Assembly (NCBI RefSeq): GCF_001584145.1 | Contig: NZ_CP013232.1 | Coordinates: 5,146,001 to 5,210,000, forward strand | Source of the DNA: Collimonas fungivorans | GTDB taxonomy: Bacteria > Pseudomonadota > Gammaproteobacteria > Burkholderiales > Burkholderiaceae_D | DNA length: 64,000 nucleotides | Direction: 5' to 3' | Part shown: piece by piece, positions 16,974-27,201 of the stretch | Layout: each line of letters begins with the position of its first letter | Numbering within the stretch: position 1 is the stretch's first letter | Program-made: the position numbers and the translations under genes | The notes under the pieces: model-generated | Databases searched by the model: none | Seen by the model: the letters and a program-made list of their open reading frames with translations, nothing else | What the model was told of the DNA's origin: nothing

Positions 16974-17876
16974 TTATTTTTCAACAACGTTCTGTACATC
17001 ATTCTGCTGGATACAATTTCGCCTCACATTATTGCGATTTTTTGCCACAATTAAATTTGCTACTGCCGCTTCAAGAGCATTATTCTGCTCCGAAATGCAT
17101 TCATTAATATAACCACCCACCTCATCCCAATCAGGTAACACGCCACATCCATTCGTATTCAATGCGCCTTGAAGATCTTGCTTAATATGATAGTCGGCCA
17201 TCCATTTCTCACAGGAACGTTTACGAACATAGCGCGGCAGTAGATTATTTTGCTGGCGACATTCCTCAATTACCTCATTCCACTTCCCAGATTTATCAAG
17301 AAATGGTTGCACAAAAGCCGGCACAACCTTGGTCAGCCATGTCTTATCTTTCATTTGAGGACGGTTGCCGCAAGAATATTTGGCGACACAGCGCTGATTG
17401 ATCACAAAGCCATTGGTTGGATCGTTTGGCGGTTGCGGAATTTTATCCAGCTCTTCCACCATCGCATAGCACGCGTCATTTGGCCTCATATAGAATACGC
17501 GCACCGTATCTGATGCCTCGCACTGAGGAAGTGGCCACGGCTTATGTAGCCAGCCTATCAACTCAAAATTGTTGCTCCCTTCCCATAGTGTTGTAGTAAC
17601 GGGATAATGGAAATACTCCATTTCATCGGCAAATTCGATAACGGAACCATAGCCGTCATGAAGGATACCGACTTGTATCCATCCGTCACGGATGGACGGG
17701 CTACTGGATGCCGTACTGTTGACGGTTTCAACCCGCAAGACATCATTGGTACGGACAATACTGTTATCGGCCGGTGACGTTAAATGAAGTTGAAGACTGC
17801 ATGATTGTGCGCTGGCAGAAGAACACCACCCTGTCACTACGAATACCGCTATCCACCATGGAAAAATATGATGCAC
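16974..17876 (-). CDS. Unknown exported Cys-containing protein (first gene of AT-rich pair)
   Basis: A 300-residue protein from a GTG start with GGGAG six bases upstream. A signal peptide (about residues 1-23, IFPWWIAVFVVTGWCSSASA) is followed by a beta-rich segment resembling an Ig/fibronectin-type fold (SLQLHLTSPADNSIVRTNDV) and a Cys-rich helical second half with at least eight cysteines (NDACYAMVEELDK, QRCVAKYSCGN, EECRQQNN, SCEKWMADYH), likely forming periplasmic or extracellular disulfides. No known family recognised. Codon use and base composition differ from the neighbours. A 7-bp hairpin (AGACTGT/ACAGTCT, 17892-17910) lies in its promoter region. Confidence 0.6.
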   Translation of the reverse strand: MHHIFPWWIAVFVVTGWCSSASAQSCSLQLHLTSPADNSIVRTNDVLRVETVNSTASSSPSIRDGWIQVGILHDGYGSVIEFADEMEYFHYPVTTTLWEGSNNFELIGWLHKPWPLPQCEASDTVRVFYMRPNDACYAMVEELDKIPQPPNDPTNGFVINQRCVAKYSCGNRPQMKDKTWLTKVVPAFVQPFLDKSGKWNEVIEECRQQNNLLPRYVRKRSCEKWMADYHIKQDLQGALNTNGCGVLPDWDEVGGYINECISEQNNALEAAVANLIVAKNRNNVRRNCIQQNDVQNVVEK

Positions 17877-17958
17877 GCCACACTCCCGTCAAGACTGTCG
17901 GAAACAGTCTAAAACGAGGATGTTTTTTATGATATTGGGGTTTTCTTAATTTACGATT

Positions 17959-18519
17959 CTATTTGTCCTGCACCGGCACCGCCGGCTGTTCCGGCGGCAG
18001 ATCCTGGTTAGGCGCCTGCTGCATCATCTGGGCCGGCACTGGCGAAGCGCCGCCCAGTCCCGCGCCGTTCAGTCCCGACTTGGTGCGCGCATCTTCCGGC
18101 AGCATCACACGCTTCAGGACGCCGCCCTCTGATAACAAGACGTAGGTTGCGTGCACTTCCTTGACGCTGGTTCCCGGCAGCAGCTCCTTGCCCTGCCGCA
18201 CCGCCTGCGCCGGCTTGCCGTCGGCGCTCAGGATCGCCACGCTCTCGCCGTCTTTTTTCGCCGCCACCACGCCCAGCAGCTGGTAGTTGCTGGCGACCGT
18301 CACCGTGCCGCGGCCGCCAAACAAGCCTGCCGCCAGGGAAACATCGATCTGCGCCTGTTCCGCCTGCGGCGGCGCCGTCACTGCACGCAGCTGCGGCTTG
18401 ACCAGTTGCATCACCCAGTATGCCGTGCAAGCGCACAGCAGCATGAACAGCAGCAGGCTGAGGAGTTCCGGCAGGCGCTTGCTTTGGCGGCCGAGTTTTT
18501 TTGTTATTTGCAGTTTCAC
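17959..18519 (-). CDS. gspC: Type II secretion protein GspC (short form without PDZ domain)
   Basis: A 186-residue inner-membrane protein; a GTG start follows AGGA. One N-terminal membrane span (about residues 18-40, LLSLLLFMLLCACTAYWVMQ) precedes a homology-region domain (LFGGRGTVTVASNYQLLGVVAAKKDGESVAILS) that contacts GspD. A Pro/Gln-rich tail takes the place of the C-terminal PDZ or coiled-coil domain seen in longer GspC proteins. It is the last gene of the operon, 18 bases after gspF, an unusual place since gspC often leads T2SS operons. Confidence 0.82.
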   Translation of the reverse strand: MKLQITKKLGRQSKRLPELLSLLLFMLLCACTAYWVMQLVKPQLRAVTAPPQAEQAQIDVSLAAGLFGGRGTVTVASNYQLLGVVAAKKDGESVAILSADGKPAQAVRQGKELLPGTSVKEVHATYVLLSEGGVLKRVMLPEDARTKSGLNGAGLGGASPVPAQMMQQAPNQDLPPEQPAVPVQDK

Positions 18520-18537
18520 GCTTTTCCTAACCTTGTC

Positions 18538-19758
18538 CTAACGCACCAACTGGTTGATTTCAATAATCGGCATCAGCACCGCCAGCACGATCAACAGCAC
18601 CACCACCCCCATCGCCAGGATCAGGGCCGGTTCCAGCAAGCCGGCGATAGTCATGGCGCGCCGCTCCAGGTCCTGCTCCTGGGCGCTGGCGGCACGCTCC
18701 AGCATGGCGGGCAATTCGCCGGTCACTTCGCCGGCCCGTATCATGTGGATCAGCATCGGCGGAAAATGCTTATGCGCAGCCAATGCGCGCGCCAGGCCCA
18801 CCCCCTCGCGCACGCTGGTGGCGGCGGTATCGACCTGCTGCCGCATGGCGACGTTGGACAGCGTATCGCGGCTGGTTTGCAGCGCTTTCAGGATCGGCAC
18901 GCCGGAGCCGGTGGTAATCGCCAGCGTACTGGCAAACCGCGCGGTATTCAGGCTGCGCTCGAATTTTCCATACAGCGGCGCATTCAGCAGCCAGGTATGC
19001 CAGCGCATCTTGGTCGCCGGGTTTTTCAGCGCCATGCGCCAGCTATAGAACAGCGCGATCACCACGATCAGGACTATCCAGCCATAGTTGCGGACAAAGT
19101 CCGAAGTGGCCAGCATCATCACCGTCAGCATCGGCAGTTTCTGCTTGGTGTTGGCGAACACCGAAACGATCTGCGGCACCACGTAGGTCAACAGGAAAAT
19201 CACGATCACAAAGGCCACCACAGTCACGATCGCCGGATAGGTAAACGCCAGTTTCACCTTCTGCACCAGCGAATTGCGGCGCTCGATATAATCGGCCAGC
19301 CGCGACAGCACACGCGACAACTGGCCGATCTGCTCCCCCGAAGCAACCAGCGCCCGGTAGATTTCGGCGAAATCGCGCGGATGGCCGGCCAGCGCGGAAG
19401 ACAAGGAAGCGCCGCCCATGACCTCGGACCGGATCGATGCGATCAGGTCGCGCTGGTAGCTGCGCTCGGCCTGTTCCAGCAACGCCGTCAGGGCCTGCTC
19501 CAATGGCAGGCTGGCTTCCAGCAGGCTGGCCAGCTGACGCGTAAACAAGGCGATCTCCACCGTCGACAGATGCTCGCCAAAGCCGCGCCGTTTCAGGTTG
19601 CCGGCAGCATCCACCTGCTGCGCGATCGCTTCTACCGTCAGCGGCAGCAACCCCTGGGCGCGCAGATCGGCGCGCGCCATCTTGGCGCTGTCCGCATTCA
19701 CCACGCCCTTGGTGGTGCTGCCGGCGGTATCTACCGCTTCGTAACGAAATGCTGGCAC
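18538..19758 (-). CDS. gspF: Type II secretion inner-membrane platform protein GspF
   Basis: A 406-residue polytopic protein that links the ATPase to pseudopilus assembly. Two T2SSF cytoplasmic helical domains are seen (about residues 70-195, FTRQLASLLEASLPLEQALT, and 275-400, FASTLAITTGSGVPILKAL), with three membrane spans (around 170-195, 220-240 and 375-400). The length is normal for the family. The start is GTG at 19758. The gap to gspE upstream is 31 bases. Confidence 0.95.
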   Translation of the reverse strand: MPAFRYEAVDTAGSTTKGVVNADSAKMARADLRAQGLLPLTVEAIAQQVDAAGNLKRRGFGEHLSTVEIALFTRQLASLLEASLPLEQALTALLEQAERSYQRDLIASIRSEVMGGASLSSALAGHPRDFAEIYRALVASGEQIGQLSRVLSRLADYIERRNSLVQKVKLAFTYPAIVTVVAFVIVIFLLTYVVPQIVSVFANTKQKLPMLTVMMLATSDFVRNYGWIVLIVVIALFYSWRMALKNPATKMRWHTWLLNAPLYGKFERSLNTARFASTLAITTGSGVPILKALQTSRDTLSNVAMRQQVDTAATSVREGVGLARALAAHKHFPPMLIHMIRAGEVTGELPAMLERAASAQEQDLERRAMTIAGLLEPALILAMGVVVLLIVLAVLMPIIEINQLVR

Positions 19759-19789
19759 TCTGTTCCTCTGCTCTTCGCTGGTTTCTCAG

Positions 19790-21241
19790 TCATTCTTTGG
19801 TGACCCGCAGCAGCTCGGCCTGGGTCGTGATGCCTTCGGTCAGCCAGCGTTCGCCATCCTGGCGCATGGTGCGCATGCCATTGCGCTGCGCCACCTGCTG
19901 GATCTCTGCTTCCGACGCCCGGTTATGGATCTGCGCGGTAATTTCATCGGTAGTCAGCAACAACTCGTAGACGCCGACCCGGCCGTGATAGCCGGTATGG
20001 CCGCATTGCTCGCAGCCGACCGCATGCCACAGCTGGCCGTCGTGGCGACGGCAATGGGTGCACAGTTTGCGCACCAGGCGTTGCGCCACCACTCCCAGCA
20101 GGGAAGACGACAGCAGGAAGGGTTCGATCCCCATGTCCAGCAAACGCGTCACCGCGGCGGCGGAATCGTTGGTGTGCAAGGTGGCCAGCACCAGATGGCC
20201 GGTCAGCGAGGCCTGCACCGCGATCTGCGCGGTTTCCAGGTCGCGGATTTCACCGATCATGATGACATCCGGATCCTGCCGCAAGATCGCCCGCAAGGCT
20301 TTGGCGAACGTCATGTCGATGCGCGCATTGACCTGGGTCTGGCCGACACCGGCCAGTTCGTACTCGATCGGATCTTCTACCGTCAGGATATTGGTGCTGC
20401 TGGTATTCAGGCGCGACAATGCCGCGTACAGCGTGGTGGTCTTGCCCGAACCGGTCGGCCCGGTGACCAGCACGATGCCGTGCGGCTGCGCGATCAGGCG
20501 GTCGAACTGCGGCAGGACCGCCGGACTCATGCCCAGGTGCTGCAAATCGAGCCGGCCGGCTTCCTTGTCCAGCAGGCGCAGCACGGCGCGTTCGCCGTGG
20601 CCGGTCGGCAAGGTCGACACCCGCACATCCACCGGCTTGCCGCCGACGCGCAAGGTAATGCGGCCATCCTGCGGCAGGCGTTTTTCGGCGATGTCGAGCT
20701 GCGCCATGATCTTGATACGGGAAATCAGCGAGGCATGGACCGCTTTTTTCGGCCGCACCACGTCGCGCAGGCTGCCATCGATGCGAAAACGCACTACCGA
20801 TATCTGCTCGAACGGTTCGATGTGGATATCCGAAGCGCCTTCGCGCAGCGCTTGCGTCAACAGCACGTTGATCATGCGGATCACCGGCGCATCGTCGGAC
20901 GATTCCAGCAAGTCCTCGATGGCCGGCATGTCTTGCATCAGCTTGGCGAGATCGAGATCGGATTCGAATTCGTCGACCACTTGCGCGGCATCGCCGCCGG
21001 CGCCGGCATAGGCCCTGGCGATCGCCTCGTCGAGCTGTTCGCGCGACAGCGTGCGGAACCTGACGCGGCCGAAACGGCGGCTGGCTTCAGCGATCGCACT
21101 AGGCTTGGTTGCCTCGGAAATCCATAACTCGACCGCGTTGTCGGCGCCGTTGGCATCCTCGGTACGCTGCGCCAGCAATGAAAAATCGCGGGCGAAGGCG
21201 TAGGGCAGCAGGCGTGTATCGGTCATCCTGGGATCGCTCAT
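19790..21241 (-). CDS. gspE: Type II secretion ATPase GspE
   Basis: A 483-residue hexameric secretion ATPase on the cytoplasmic face of the inner membrane. An N-terminal GspE domain (to about residue 110) precedes the catalytic core: Walker [11 protein letters not shown] at 261-270, Asp and His boxes ([45 protein letters not shown]), and a tetracysteine zinc module (CTHC ... CEQC). The ATG overlaps the gspD stop as ATGA, indicating translational coupling. Confidence 0.96.
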   Translation of the reverse strand: MSDPRMTDTRLLPYAFARDFSLLAQRTEDANGADNAVELWISEATKPSAIAEASRRFGRVRFRTLSREQLDEAIARAYAGAGGDAAQVVDEFESDLDLAKLMQDMPAIEDLLESSDDAPVIRMINVLLTQALREGASDIHIEPFEQISVVRFRIDGSLRDVVRPKKAVHASLISRIKIMAQLDIAEKRLPQDGRITLRVGGKPVDVRVSTLPTGHGERAVLRLLDKEAGRLDLQHLGMSPAVLPQFDRLIAQPHGIVLVTGPTGSGKTTTLYAALSRLNTSSTNILTVEDPIEYELAGVGQTQVNARIDMTFAKALRAILRQDPDVIMIGEIRDLETAQIAVQASLTGHLVLATLHTNDSAAAVTRLLDMGIEPFLLSSSLLGVVAQRLVRKLCTHCRRHDGQLWHAVGCEQCGHTGYHGRVGVYELLLTTDEITAQIHNRASEAEIQQVAQRNGMRTMRQDGERWLTEGITTQAELLRVTKE

Positions 21242-23532
21242 GGCGTTCTGTCATTCAAGAAGCCCGGAGCAGGCGTAGCCGCGGGTTTCGGCGGCTGCAG
21301 CGAAGGCTGCTCGGGAGCAGGCTGATGTCCGTCCGGCGCATCCTGCTGCTTGCGCAGGTCGATGAACGGACCGCCGTCTTCCAGCTTGGACGTCACCGAC
21401 GAGCCGAAATCGGTCAGGACACTTTTGTTCGGCTGCACCTTGATCTGCTGCTTGCGCATGTAATCGTAGCGATCCACGGCCAGCAGGTTGCTGGTCTCTT
21501 TGTCGCGCACGATGATCGGACGCAGGAATATCATCAGGTTGGTTTTCTCGCGGGAACCGGACTGGTATTTGAAGAGATTGCCGATAAACGGCAAATCGCC
21601 CAGCAGCGGGACTTTTTGCACGCCGCTCTGGTTGTTATCGCCAATCAAACCACCCAATGCAATAATTTCGCCGTCATCAATCACGACATTCGTATCCAGG
21701 GAACGCTTGGTCGTCGTCGGGCCATTGGTATTACCGGCGGTGCCGGCAACGACTGCCGACACTTCTTGCGAAATTTCCAGGCGAACCGTGCCGCCTTCCG
21801 AAATATGCGGCTTGATCTTCAGTGCCGTGCCGACGTCCTTGCGGTCAATAGTGGTGAACGGGCTGCTGGTGCCGGCTCCTGTGGTCAAGGTAGAACCCGT
21901 AACAAAAGGCACGTTCTGGCCAACGATGATCTTTGCTTCCTCGTTATCCAGGGTCAGCAAATTCGGCATCGACAGTACATTGCTGCCGGTAGTCGAATTC
22001 AAGGCGCTGGCTAAAGCACCCAGGCCGATCTTGCCGGCGATCTGGCGAAATATGCCTAGCTGTAAACCGCTGCCGACCGTTGGTACCGACGCAGTGGTGC
22101 CGGTATTAACCGCCTGGCCGATAGCCGTGTTGAACAAGTTACCACTAGTAATACCAGTATTGGTCCCGGTAAAACCGGTGCCGCCGCCGATCCGGTAATT
22201 GCTGTTCGAATCCCCGCTCAACGCCAGCCACTGCACACCAATCTCGCTCGCCGCGCTATCTGTAACCTCGACAATCAAGGCTTCCACATAAACCTGGGCA
22301 CGGCGCGTATCGAGCTGGTCGATCACGCCGCGCATATTGCGGTAGACCGGTTCGCTGGCAGTGATGATAAGGGTGTTGGTGGAGTCGTCCGCCTGGATAA
22401 AGCCGGCGGCGCCGCTACCGCTGCCGCCGGAAGACTGGGACGAGCTATCGGAAGATGGCGACGACGGTGTCGACGGCGAAGTGGAATTATTATTCGATCC
22501 GAGCGCGCTGCTGCTGTTGGAGCCCTGCAGCATGCCGCCGGAACCGCTGCTGCTGGAACTCTTGGCCTGACTGACATTCGACATCGACGTATCCTGCGAC
22601 ACAATCGCGCGCAAGGTCTTGGCCAGTTTCACGGCATCGGCATTTTTCAGGTAAACCACATGCACGTTGCCGGCGTTGGCGGTCGGCTGGTCGAGCTTGG
22701 CGATCAGCGACTTGGCCAGGTTGGCGCGGCCGGCGGACGGCGCCCGGACGATCACCGAATTGGTCCTGGAATCGGCCATGATCATGGTGCGGGCGCTATC
22801 GCTGGCGCCAGGCGCGGCCGAGCCGGAATCGAGCAGCTTGCTGGCCATCACGGCGATATCGCTGGCCACCGCGTAGCGCACCGGAATCACGTCCAGGTCA
22901 TTGACCGCCGGCACATCGAGGGCGGCGATCATTTTCCCCAGGCGCTGCAGGTTTTCCGCGTAATCGGTCACCACCAGCGTGTTGTTGCCCGGATTGGCGT
23001 TGATCGTGTTGTTGGGCGAAATCAGCGGCCGCAGCACCGGCAGGATATTGGTTGCCGATTCATAGTTCAGCGAAAAAATCTGGGTGGCGATCTGGTCGCC
23101 GCGGACGCTGGCCGGGCGCGTTGGCGCTACCTGCAGCTTGGCGTCGGCTTCCGGCACCACTTTCACAAAACCATCGCCGCGCACCACCGCATAACCTTGC
23201 AGGCGCAGGGTCGAGGCCAGCAGATCGAAAGCCTGGGTTTTGCTCAGCGGTTTTTCCGACACCAGGTTGATGCTGCCCTTGACGCGCGGATCAACGATGA
23301 ACGTCGTATTGGTGTACTGGCCGACAGCCTTGATCACCGACTCGATGTCGGCGCCGACGAAATTCATCACGGCCTGGCCGCTCACGCCTTCGGCGGTTGT
23401 TCCGGCGGTTCCCAGCACCGGCTGTGCCACGGAGGTGCCGGCAGCAGTAGCACAAGTCAGCAGGGCGATGGCGGCGGCGCTGCGCCAGTTGCTTGTACTT
23501 GAAAGTAGTGCGAAATACATTTTATCTTTCAT
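21238..23532 (-). CDS. gspD: Type II secretin GspD
   Basis: A 764-residue outer-membrane secretin forming the exit channel. A signal peptide (about residues 15-36) is followed by the N0 domain ([20 protein letters not shown]), repeated N1-N3 domains, and the C-terminal secretin domain ending near [13 protein letters not shown]3 contains a Ser/Gly/Asn-rich low-complexity loop (about residues 320-375) typical of disordered inserts. No pilotin-like gene is seen nearby. It overlaps gspN upstream and gspE downstream by four bases each. Confidence 0.95.
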   Translation of the reverse strand: MKDKMYFALLSSTSNWRSAAAIALLTCATAAGTSVAQPVLGTAGTTAEGVSGQAVMNFVGADIESVIKAVGQYTNTTFIVDPRVKGSINLVSEKPLSKTQAFDLLASTLRLQGYAVVRGDGFVKVVPEADAKLQVAPTRPASVRGDQIATQIFSLNYESATNILPVLRPLISPNNTINANPGNNTLVVTDYAENLQRLGKMIAALDVPAVNDLDVIPVRYAVASDIAVMASKLLDSGSAAPGASDSARTMIMADSRTNSVIVRAPSAGRANLAKSLIAKLDQPTANAGNVHVVYLKNADAVKLAKTLRAIVSQDTSMSNVSQAKSSSSSGSGGMLQGSNSSSALGSNNNSTSPSTPSSPSSDSSSQSSGGSGSGAAGFIQADDSTNTLIITASEPVYRNMRGVIDQLDTRRAQVYVEALIVEVTDSAASEIGVQWLALSGDSNSNYRIGGGTGFTGTNTGITSGNLFNTAIGQAVNTGTTASVPTVGSGLQLGIFRQIAGKIGLGALASALNSTTGSNVLSMPNLLTLDNEEAKIIVGQNVPFVTGSTLTTGAGTSSPFTTIDRKDVGTALKIKPHISEGGTVRLEISQEVSAVVAGTAGNTNGPTTTKRSLDTNVVIDDGEIIALGGLIGDNNQSGVQKVPLLGDLPFIGNLFKYQSGSREKTNLMIFLRPIIVRDKETSNLLAVDRYDYMRKQQIKVQPNKSVLTDFGSSVTSKLEDGGPFIDLRKQQDAPDGHQPAPEQPSLQPPKPAATPAPGFLNDRTP

Positions 23533-24320
23533 GATTTGAACTCTAGTCCGATAACGTTTCTGCCATTCACCTGGCGCCGCTGCCCCAATAAACTGAGCAA
23601 GGTCGCCAACTTTTCCTCTTGTCCTGCCGCAGCTTCCGCGCTACCCGAAAACTGAAAATGTCCATCTTGCAGTTTGCCGCTGCCGTTCAGCAGCATCGCC
23701 CCGCCCAAGGTCGATAGCGTCAGTCCCGCCTGCCGCCCCTGCCAGTCAAAGCGCAAGCGATAACTGCCGAGCGGCTTGACCGGCGACAAACGCGACGCCA
23801 TCGCCAGCAAATCCAGCGTCATCACGCCATTGACATCCACCCTGCCGCTGCCCGCCAACGCCACTGTCAGCGGCTGCCAGCCCAGCTGCATCTTGCCCGA
23901 CGGCTGCAAAGTGTTCAAGGGCGCACCCAGCGCCGCCAACCGCTCGGCCGGCAAAACCATGCTGGCCGGGCTGATGTTCCATGCGCTCCAGCTGCCGCGG
24001 ATGCTGACCGCCGTCGACAGCACTTGTGCATTTTCCAATGTCGCCTCGACCCGCCCCAGCAATACCAGCGGCGACAGGTGCCAGGCGAAACGCCCCGGCA
24101 ACAAAGCCGTCACGGCATCCTTGCCGCTAGGCGCAGCGCCGATAAAGGCCGAACCATGCCACAAGGAACCTTGCGCATCGCCCAGCGTCAGCCTGCCCCC
24201 GGTGCGGCTTTCCAGCAGCGGCGCCAGCCACGCGGCCGGCAAAAAAACCGATATCGTGACCAGTGCGCTCAGCAGCGCCACCGCTGCCCACATCAATATT
24301 CTGCCCAGGCCGCGCATCAA
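23529..24320 (-). CDS. gspN: Type II secretion protein GspN
   Basis: A 263-residue accessory T2SS protein with a single N-terminal membrane anchor (about residues 9-32, MWAAVALLSALVTISVFLPA) and a mostly beta periplasmic part (GGRLTLGDAQGSLWHGSAF is the GspN hallmark). GspN occurs in only some T2SS and its role is not settled; it resembles AsmA-type fragments. It is followed by gspD with an ATGA overlap and preceded by gspM with a 54-base gap. Confidence 0.85.
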   Translation of the reverse strand: MMRGLGRILMWAAVALLSALVTISVFLPAAWLAPLLESRTGGRLTLGDAQGSLWHGSAFIGAAPSGKDAVTALLPGRFAWHLSPLVLLGRVEATLENAQVLSTAVSIRGSWSAWNISPASMVLPAERLAALGAPLNTLQPSGKMQLGWQPLTVALAGSGRVDVNGVMTLDLLAMASRLSPVKPLGSYRLRFDWQGRQAGLTLSTLGGAMLLNGSGKLQDGHFQFSGSAEAAAGQEEKLATLLSLLGQRRQVNGRNVIGLEFKS

Positions 24321-24374
24321 ATTCCCTGGAACCGGAATGACGACGCTGGCGCTGGTCCTGTTCGTTTGCCGCCA

Positions 24375-24926
24375 TTACTCATGCTTTTGCTGCCACAAGG
24401 TGACCGTGGCGTTGACGATGCCCGGCTGCGCATTCGCTCCCGTGGCCGCGCTGATGTTGGCGTCCACTACTTGCCAATGCGCGTTCTTTTGCGCATCGTC
24501 GAGCCAGTCGAGCAGGCCGGCGAACGCCACCGCCGATAACTGCACCTTGGCCATGTCGCCGCTCAGCGCCACGCTCTGCGGATTCAAACCCTTGCTTTTT
24601 AATGCGGTCTCAACCGCCTCCTTGCTGAGCGGCGCAGCCGGCCGCTCGGCCGCCTGGCCGGACAAGGACAACGCCTTGGCCGTCAGCGACTGCAGTTCGG
24701 CGGCTTGCTGGCGCAGCGCCGGCAAGTCTTTCTGCAGGCGAGCGCGTCCGCTCAGCGCCGGATCCAGCAGCAGCAGGTAAATCACGGCGACCAGGATCAG
24801 CGCCCCGGCCCCGGCCAGCAGCCGGCGTTCGCGCTGGTTCCTTTGCGCCCAATACTGGCTTGCAGGAGTGCTGATTTTTTCCCAGGCTTGCTGTAGCGGA
24901 TTCGAATTACTGGTGCTGGTCGACAT
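24375..24926 (-). CDS. gspM: Type II secretion protein GspM
   Basis: A 183-residue bitopic inner-membrane protein. A cytoplasmic N-terminus (about 40 residues, NQRERRLLAGAGALILVAVI) leads into one membrane span and a periplasmic ferredoxin-like domain (residues about 90-180). It pairs with GspL in the platform. The start is the ATG overlapping the gspL stop (TAATG); longer in-frame upstream sequence lies inside gspL and is not part of the gene. Confidence 0.88.
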   Translation of the reverse strand: MSTSTSNSNPLQQAWEKISTPASQYWAQRNQRERRLLAGAGALILVAVIYLLLLDPALSGRARLQKDLPALRQQAAELQSLTAKALSLSGQAAERPAAPLSKEAVETALKSKGLNPQSVALSGDMAKVQLSAVAFAGLLDWLDDAQKNAHWQVVDANISAATGANAQPGIVNATVTLWQQKHE

Positions 24927-26209
24927 TACTTGCGGCTCCCGATCTGCCATACGCCGGTAGCCGGCTTGCTCAGCGTTAATTGATTGCTCTCCAGCGCGCC
25001 CTTGACCTGCGCTTCCGCCGCATCTGCATCGGCCGCATTTTTCAAGCGCACCAGCAGATGATGATCGCGATACTCGACGCTGCTGATCGCTGCGATGTCC
25101 GCGCTTTGCGGCGAACCGGCCCAGGTTGCGCCGAATATGGACGCCAGGGCAAGAAAATCGTCGGCTGCAAGCTGGCCGCCGTCGCGCTGCGCGGCAGCGA
25201 TCTTTTGCCTGGTCTGGGCGATCGGATCGACGATCACGGTTTCTTTCGGATAGGCCGCGCGGTAGCTCTGCATCATGCCGCTGCGCAGGCTGGCGGCTTC
25301 GCGCCGCATGCGCAGCCAGTCGTAATTCAGGCTGACGATATTCACCAGCAGCACGGCTGCCGCCAATCCCAGCGGCCAGCGCCAGCGGCGCCAGCTGAAC
25401 TCGGTGCCGGCGGCGCTGGCGGTCAGGCCGCTCATCAAATCGATACCGCTGCGTGCCAGCTCCTGGACGCCTGCTATCCATTGCGACCAGTCGTCAGGCT
25501 GCACCGTAATATGCGACTGATCGAATTCCTGGTATTGCGCCAGGCTCGATTGCGGCACATACAAGGTGATTGGGTGCTGCGGCGAGATCGCCATCATGCT
25601 TTCCAGCACATCCTGCGCCACCGATTGTCCCGACGCCGGCGACATGGACCAGCCCAAGCCTTGCTCTGCCGATATCCGCAGAGCGACGTCGATATCACCG
25701 CCGTGGTCGGTAACGGCGGCGACCGCCGTATCCGGATCGCGCAGGGGCAGGCACAGCTGCGCCGGCCATGCTTGCAGGTTATGCGCGCCCAGCGCCAGCA
25801 AGGTCTTGACCAGCAGTTCCAGCCAGTCCCTCTGCACCACGGCGATCAGGCGCAAATTATCGACGGCGCGGCCGGCAACGCTGCTGCGCTTGCGGCCGGC
25901 GACGATCACGCAATCAAAGGGGTCAACCAGCAGTTGTTCTTCCACCAGGTTCGGCAGCGCCATTTTCAGCTTGGCGTCGGATAGCGGCGGCACCTGCAGT
26001 TGCAGCAGGTTGACGTCGGCCGCGGCCAGCAGCAGCACCACGCGGGTGGCGCCCGCGATCACTTCAGCCAGGCCGGACAGCTGCTCGGCGCCCTGGCGTT
26101 CGATGCGGCCGCTGTCGGCCGCCAGCGCATAGCGGCAATCGGGCATGGCTACCGCCGCCGCGCTGTCAAGCGTGGCTTTGGCGGGCAAGCGGATATATAA
26201 GGTACTCAA
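24926..26209 (-). CDS. gspL: Type II secretion protein GspL
   Basis: A 427-residue bitopic protein. The N-terminal cytoplasmic part (residues 1-260) has an actin-like ATPase fold that recruits GspE, seen as VPPLSDAKLKMALPNLVEEQ and EQLLVDPFDC. A membrane span lies at about 275-295 (WPLGLAAAVLLVNIVSLNYD), and the C-terminal periplasmic domain is ferredoxin-like. Stop and next start overlap by one base with gspM. Confidence 0.92.
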   Translation of the reverse strand: MSTLYIRLPAKATLDSAAAVAMPDCRYALAADSGRIERQGAEQLSGLAEVIAGATRVVLLLAAADVNLLQLQVPPLSDAKLKMALPNLVEEQLLVDPFDCVIVAGRKRSSVAGRAVDNLRLIAVVQRDWLELLVKTLLALGAHNLQAWPAQLCLPLRDPDTAVAAVTDHGGDIDVALRISAEQGLGWSMSPASGQSVAQDVLESMMAISPQHPITLYVPQSSLAQYQEFDQSHITVQPDDWSQWIAGVQELARSGIDLMSGLTASAAGTEFSWRRWRWPLGLAAAVLLVNIVSLNYDWLRMRREAASLRSGMMQSYRAAYPKETVIVDPIAQTRQKIAAAQRDGGQLAADDFLALASIFGATWAGSPQSADIAAISSVEYRDHHLLVRLKNAADADAAEAQVKGALESNQLTLSKPATGVWQIGSRK

Positions 26210-26223
26210 AACGCATCTTCCAT

Positions 26224-27201
26224 TTATTGTTCTCTAATCCACACTATGTTGCTGCCGGCTCGGTTATTGGTCGGACGCTGTATCAAGGATACGGTATTGA
26301 GGCCCGCCCGCCCCATTCGAATCTTGCCGTACACCAAAAAAAAGTTGCTGGCGACTGCCACATTGGTGTTCGCCGAAAAGGGTTTCCCAAACAAGTTTGA
26401 CATTTGTGTCGACAAATTCGTCGTATCGAGAAACGGCGCGGTACGGCGGGCGGCTACCAGCGTATTCGCCTCCGACAGCGACAAATCGGCGAAACGGGCC
26501 GCCAGCACCTCCGCCGGCGCGGTATTTGCGTTGATCGGCATGGCGGCGCCGGCCAGGGGCAGAACCACGACAAAGTCTTGCAATTGCTTCACCATGGCCG
26601 GGGTATAACCAGGCACCGACAGCAGGTCGTCCACCTGCAGCAAGGGCAAAGCACTGCTGTCCGACTTGGCTGCGGTCTGCTGCCCGGCAGGATTGGTGAT
26701 CGGCTGGCTTTTGGCGATGGCTTGCGCGGTGGCGGTAGCCAGCGTGGTCGGCAGATGGAGGTAGCCCAGCAGGCGCTTGTACACCGCCACCTCGTCGGCG
26801 ACCGGATTGCCGTTCTGGCTCAGGTTGTTCAGGTTGTAACGCGACTGCGCATCGATGATGCTGCCGGAGAGGACGGCGTCGCCCGCATCGCCTGCCGGCT
26901 GACCGTCTTCCACGTATTGGTCGAGACGGGTGTCGGCCAGCGGCGCGGCCCACGGCTGGCCGAGGTGGTCATAGTTGAACTGGCGGCCGCTGGCGCGCAA
27001 GATCATGCTGGCCCAATCCAGGGCGCCGCGCATGATCCAGTCTTTCTGCAGCTGCAGGCGCTGGTTCTCGATCGAACGCACTTGCACCTGCTGCTGCCAG
27101 AACAGGCTGGCGACGATGGTCACCGCCAGCGTCGTCAGCAGCAAGGCGGTCACTACCGCGACGCCACGCTGCGCATATGACATGTGCGGCGCCCTGCTCA
27201 T
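26224..27201 (-). CDS. gspK: Type II secretion minor pseudopilin GspK
   Basis: A 325-residue minor pseudopilin placed at the tip with GspI and GspJ. The prepilin cleavage region is QRG/VAVVTALLLTTLAVTIVA; it lacks the Glu at position +5 present in the other pseudopilins, which is normal for GspK. Middle and C-terminal parts carry the GspK helical domains (QSRYNLNNLSQNGNPV; MPINANTAPAEVLAARF). The ATG overlaps the gspJ stop by four bases. Confidence 0.93.
   Translation of the reverse strand: MSRAPHMSYAQRGVAVVTALLLTTLAVTIVASLFWQQQVQVRSIENQRLQLQKDWIMRGALDWASMILRASGRQFNYDHLGQPWAAPLADTRLDQYVEDGQPAGDAGDAVLSGSIIDAQSRYNLNNLSQNGNPVADEVAVYKRLLGYLHLPTTLATATAQAIAKSQPITNPAGQQTAAKSDSSALPLLQVDDLLSVPGYTPAMVKQLQDFVVVLPLAGAAMPINANTAPAEVLAARFADLSLSEANTLVAARRTAPFLDTTNLSTQMSNLFGKPFSANTNVAVASNFFLVYGKIRMGRAGLNTVSLIQRPTNNRAGSNIVWIREQ

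Noticed and set aside
16426..17958. A prophage or IS element around the AT-rich gene pair
   Set aside because: No integrase, transposase, terminal inverted repeat or target duplication is visible; only composition and unknown function suggest transfer.
18151..19803. A 550-codon plus-strand frame opposite gspC and gspF
   Set aside because: Its predicted product is His/Gln-rich low complexity, as expected for antisense of Leu/Ala-rich membrane genes.
24927..25481. A longer GspM starting inside gspL
   Set aside because: The upstream part is an out-of-frame shadow of gspL; the TAATG overlap gives the normal GspM size.
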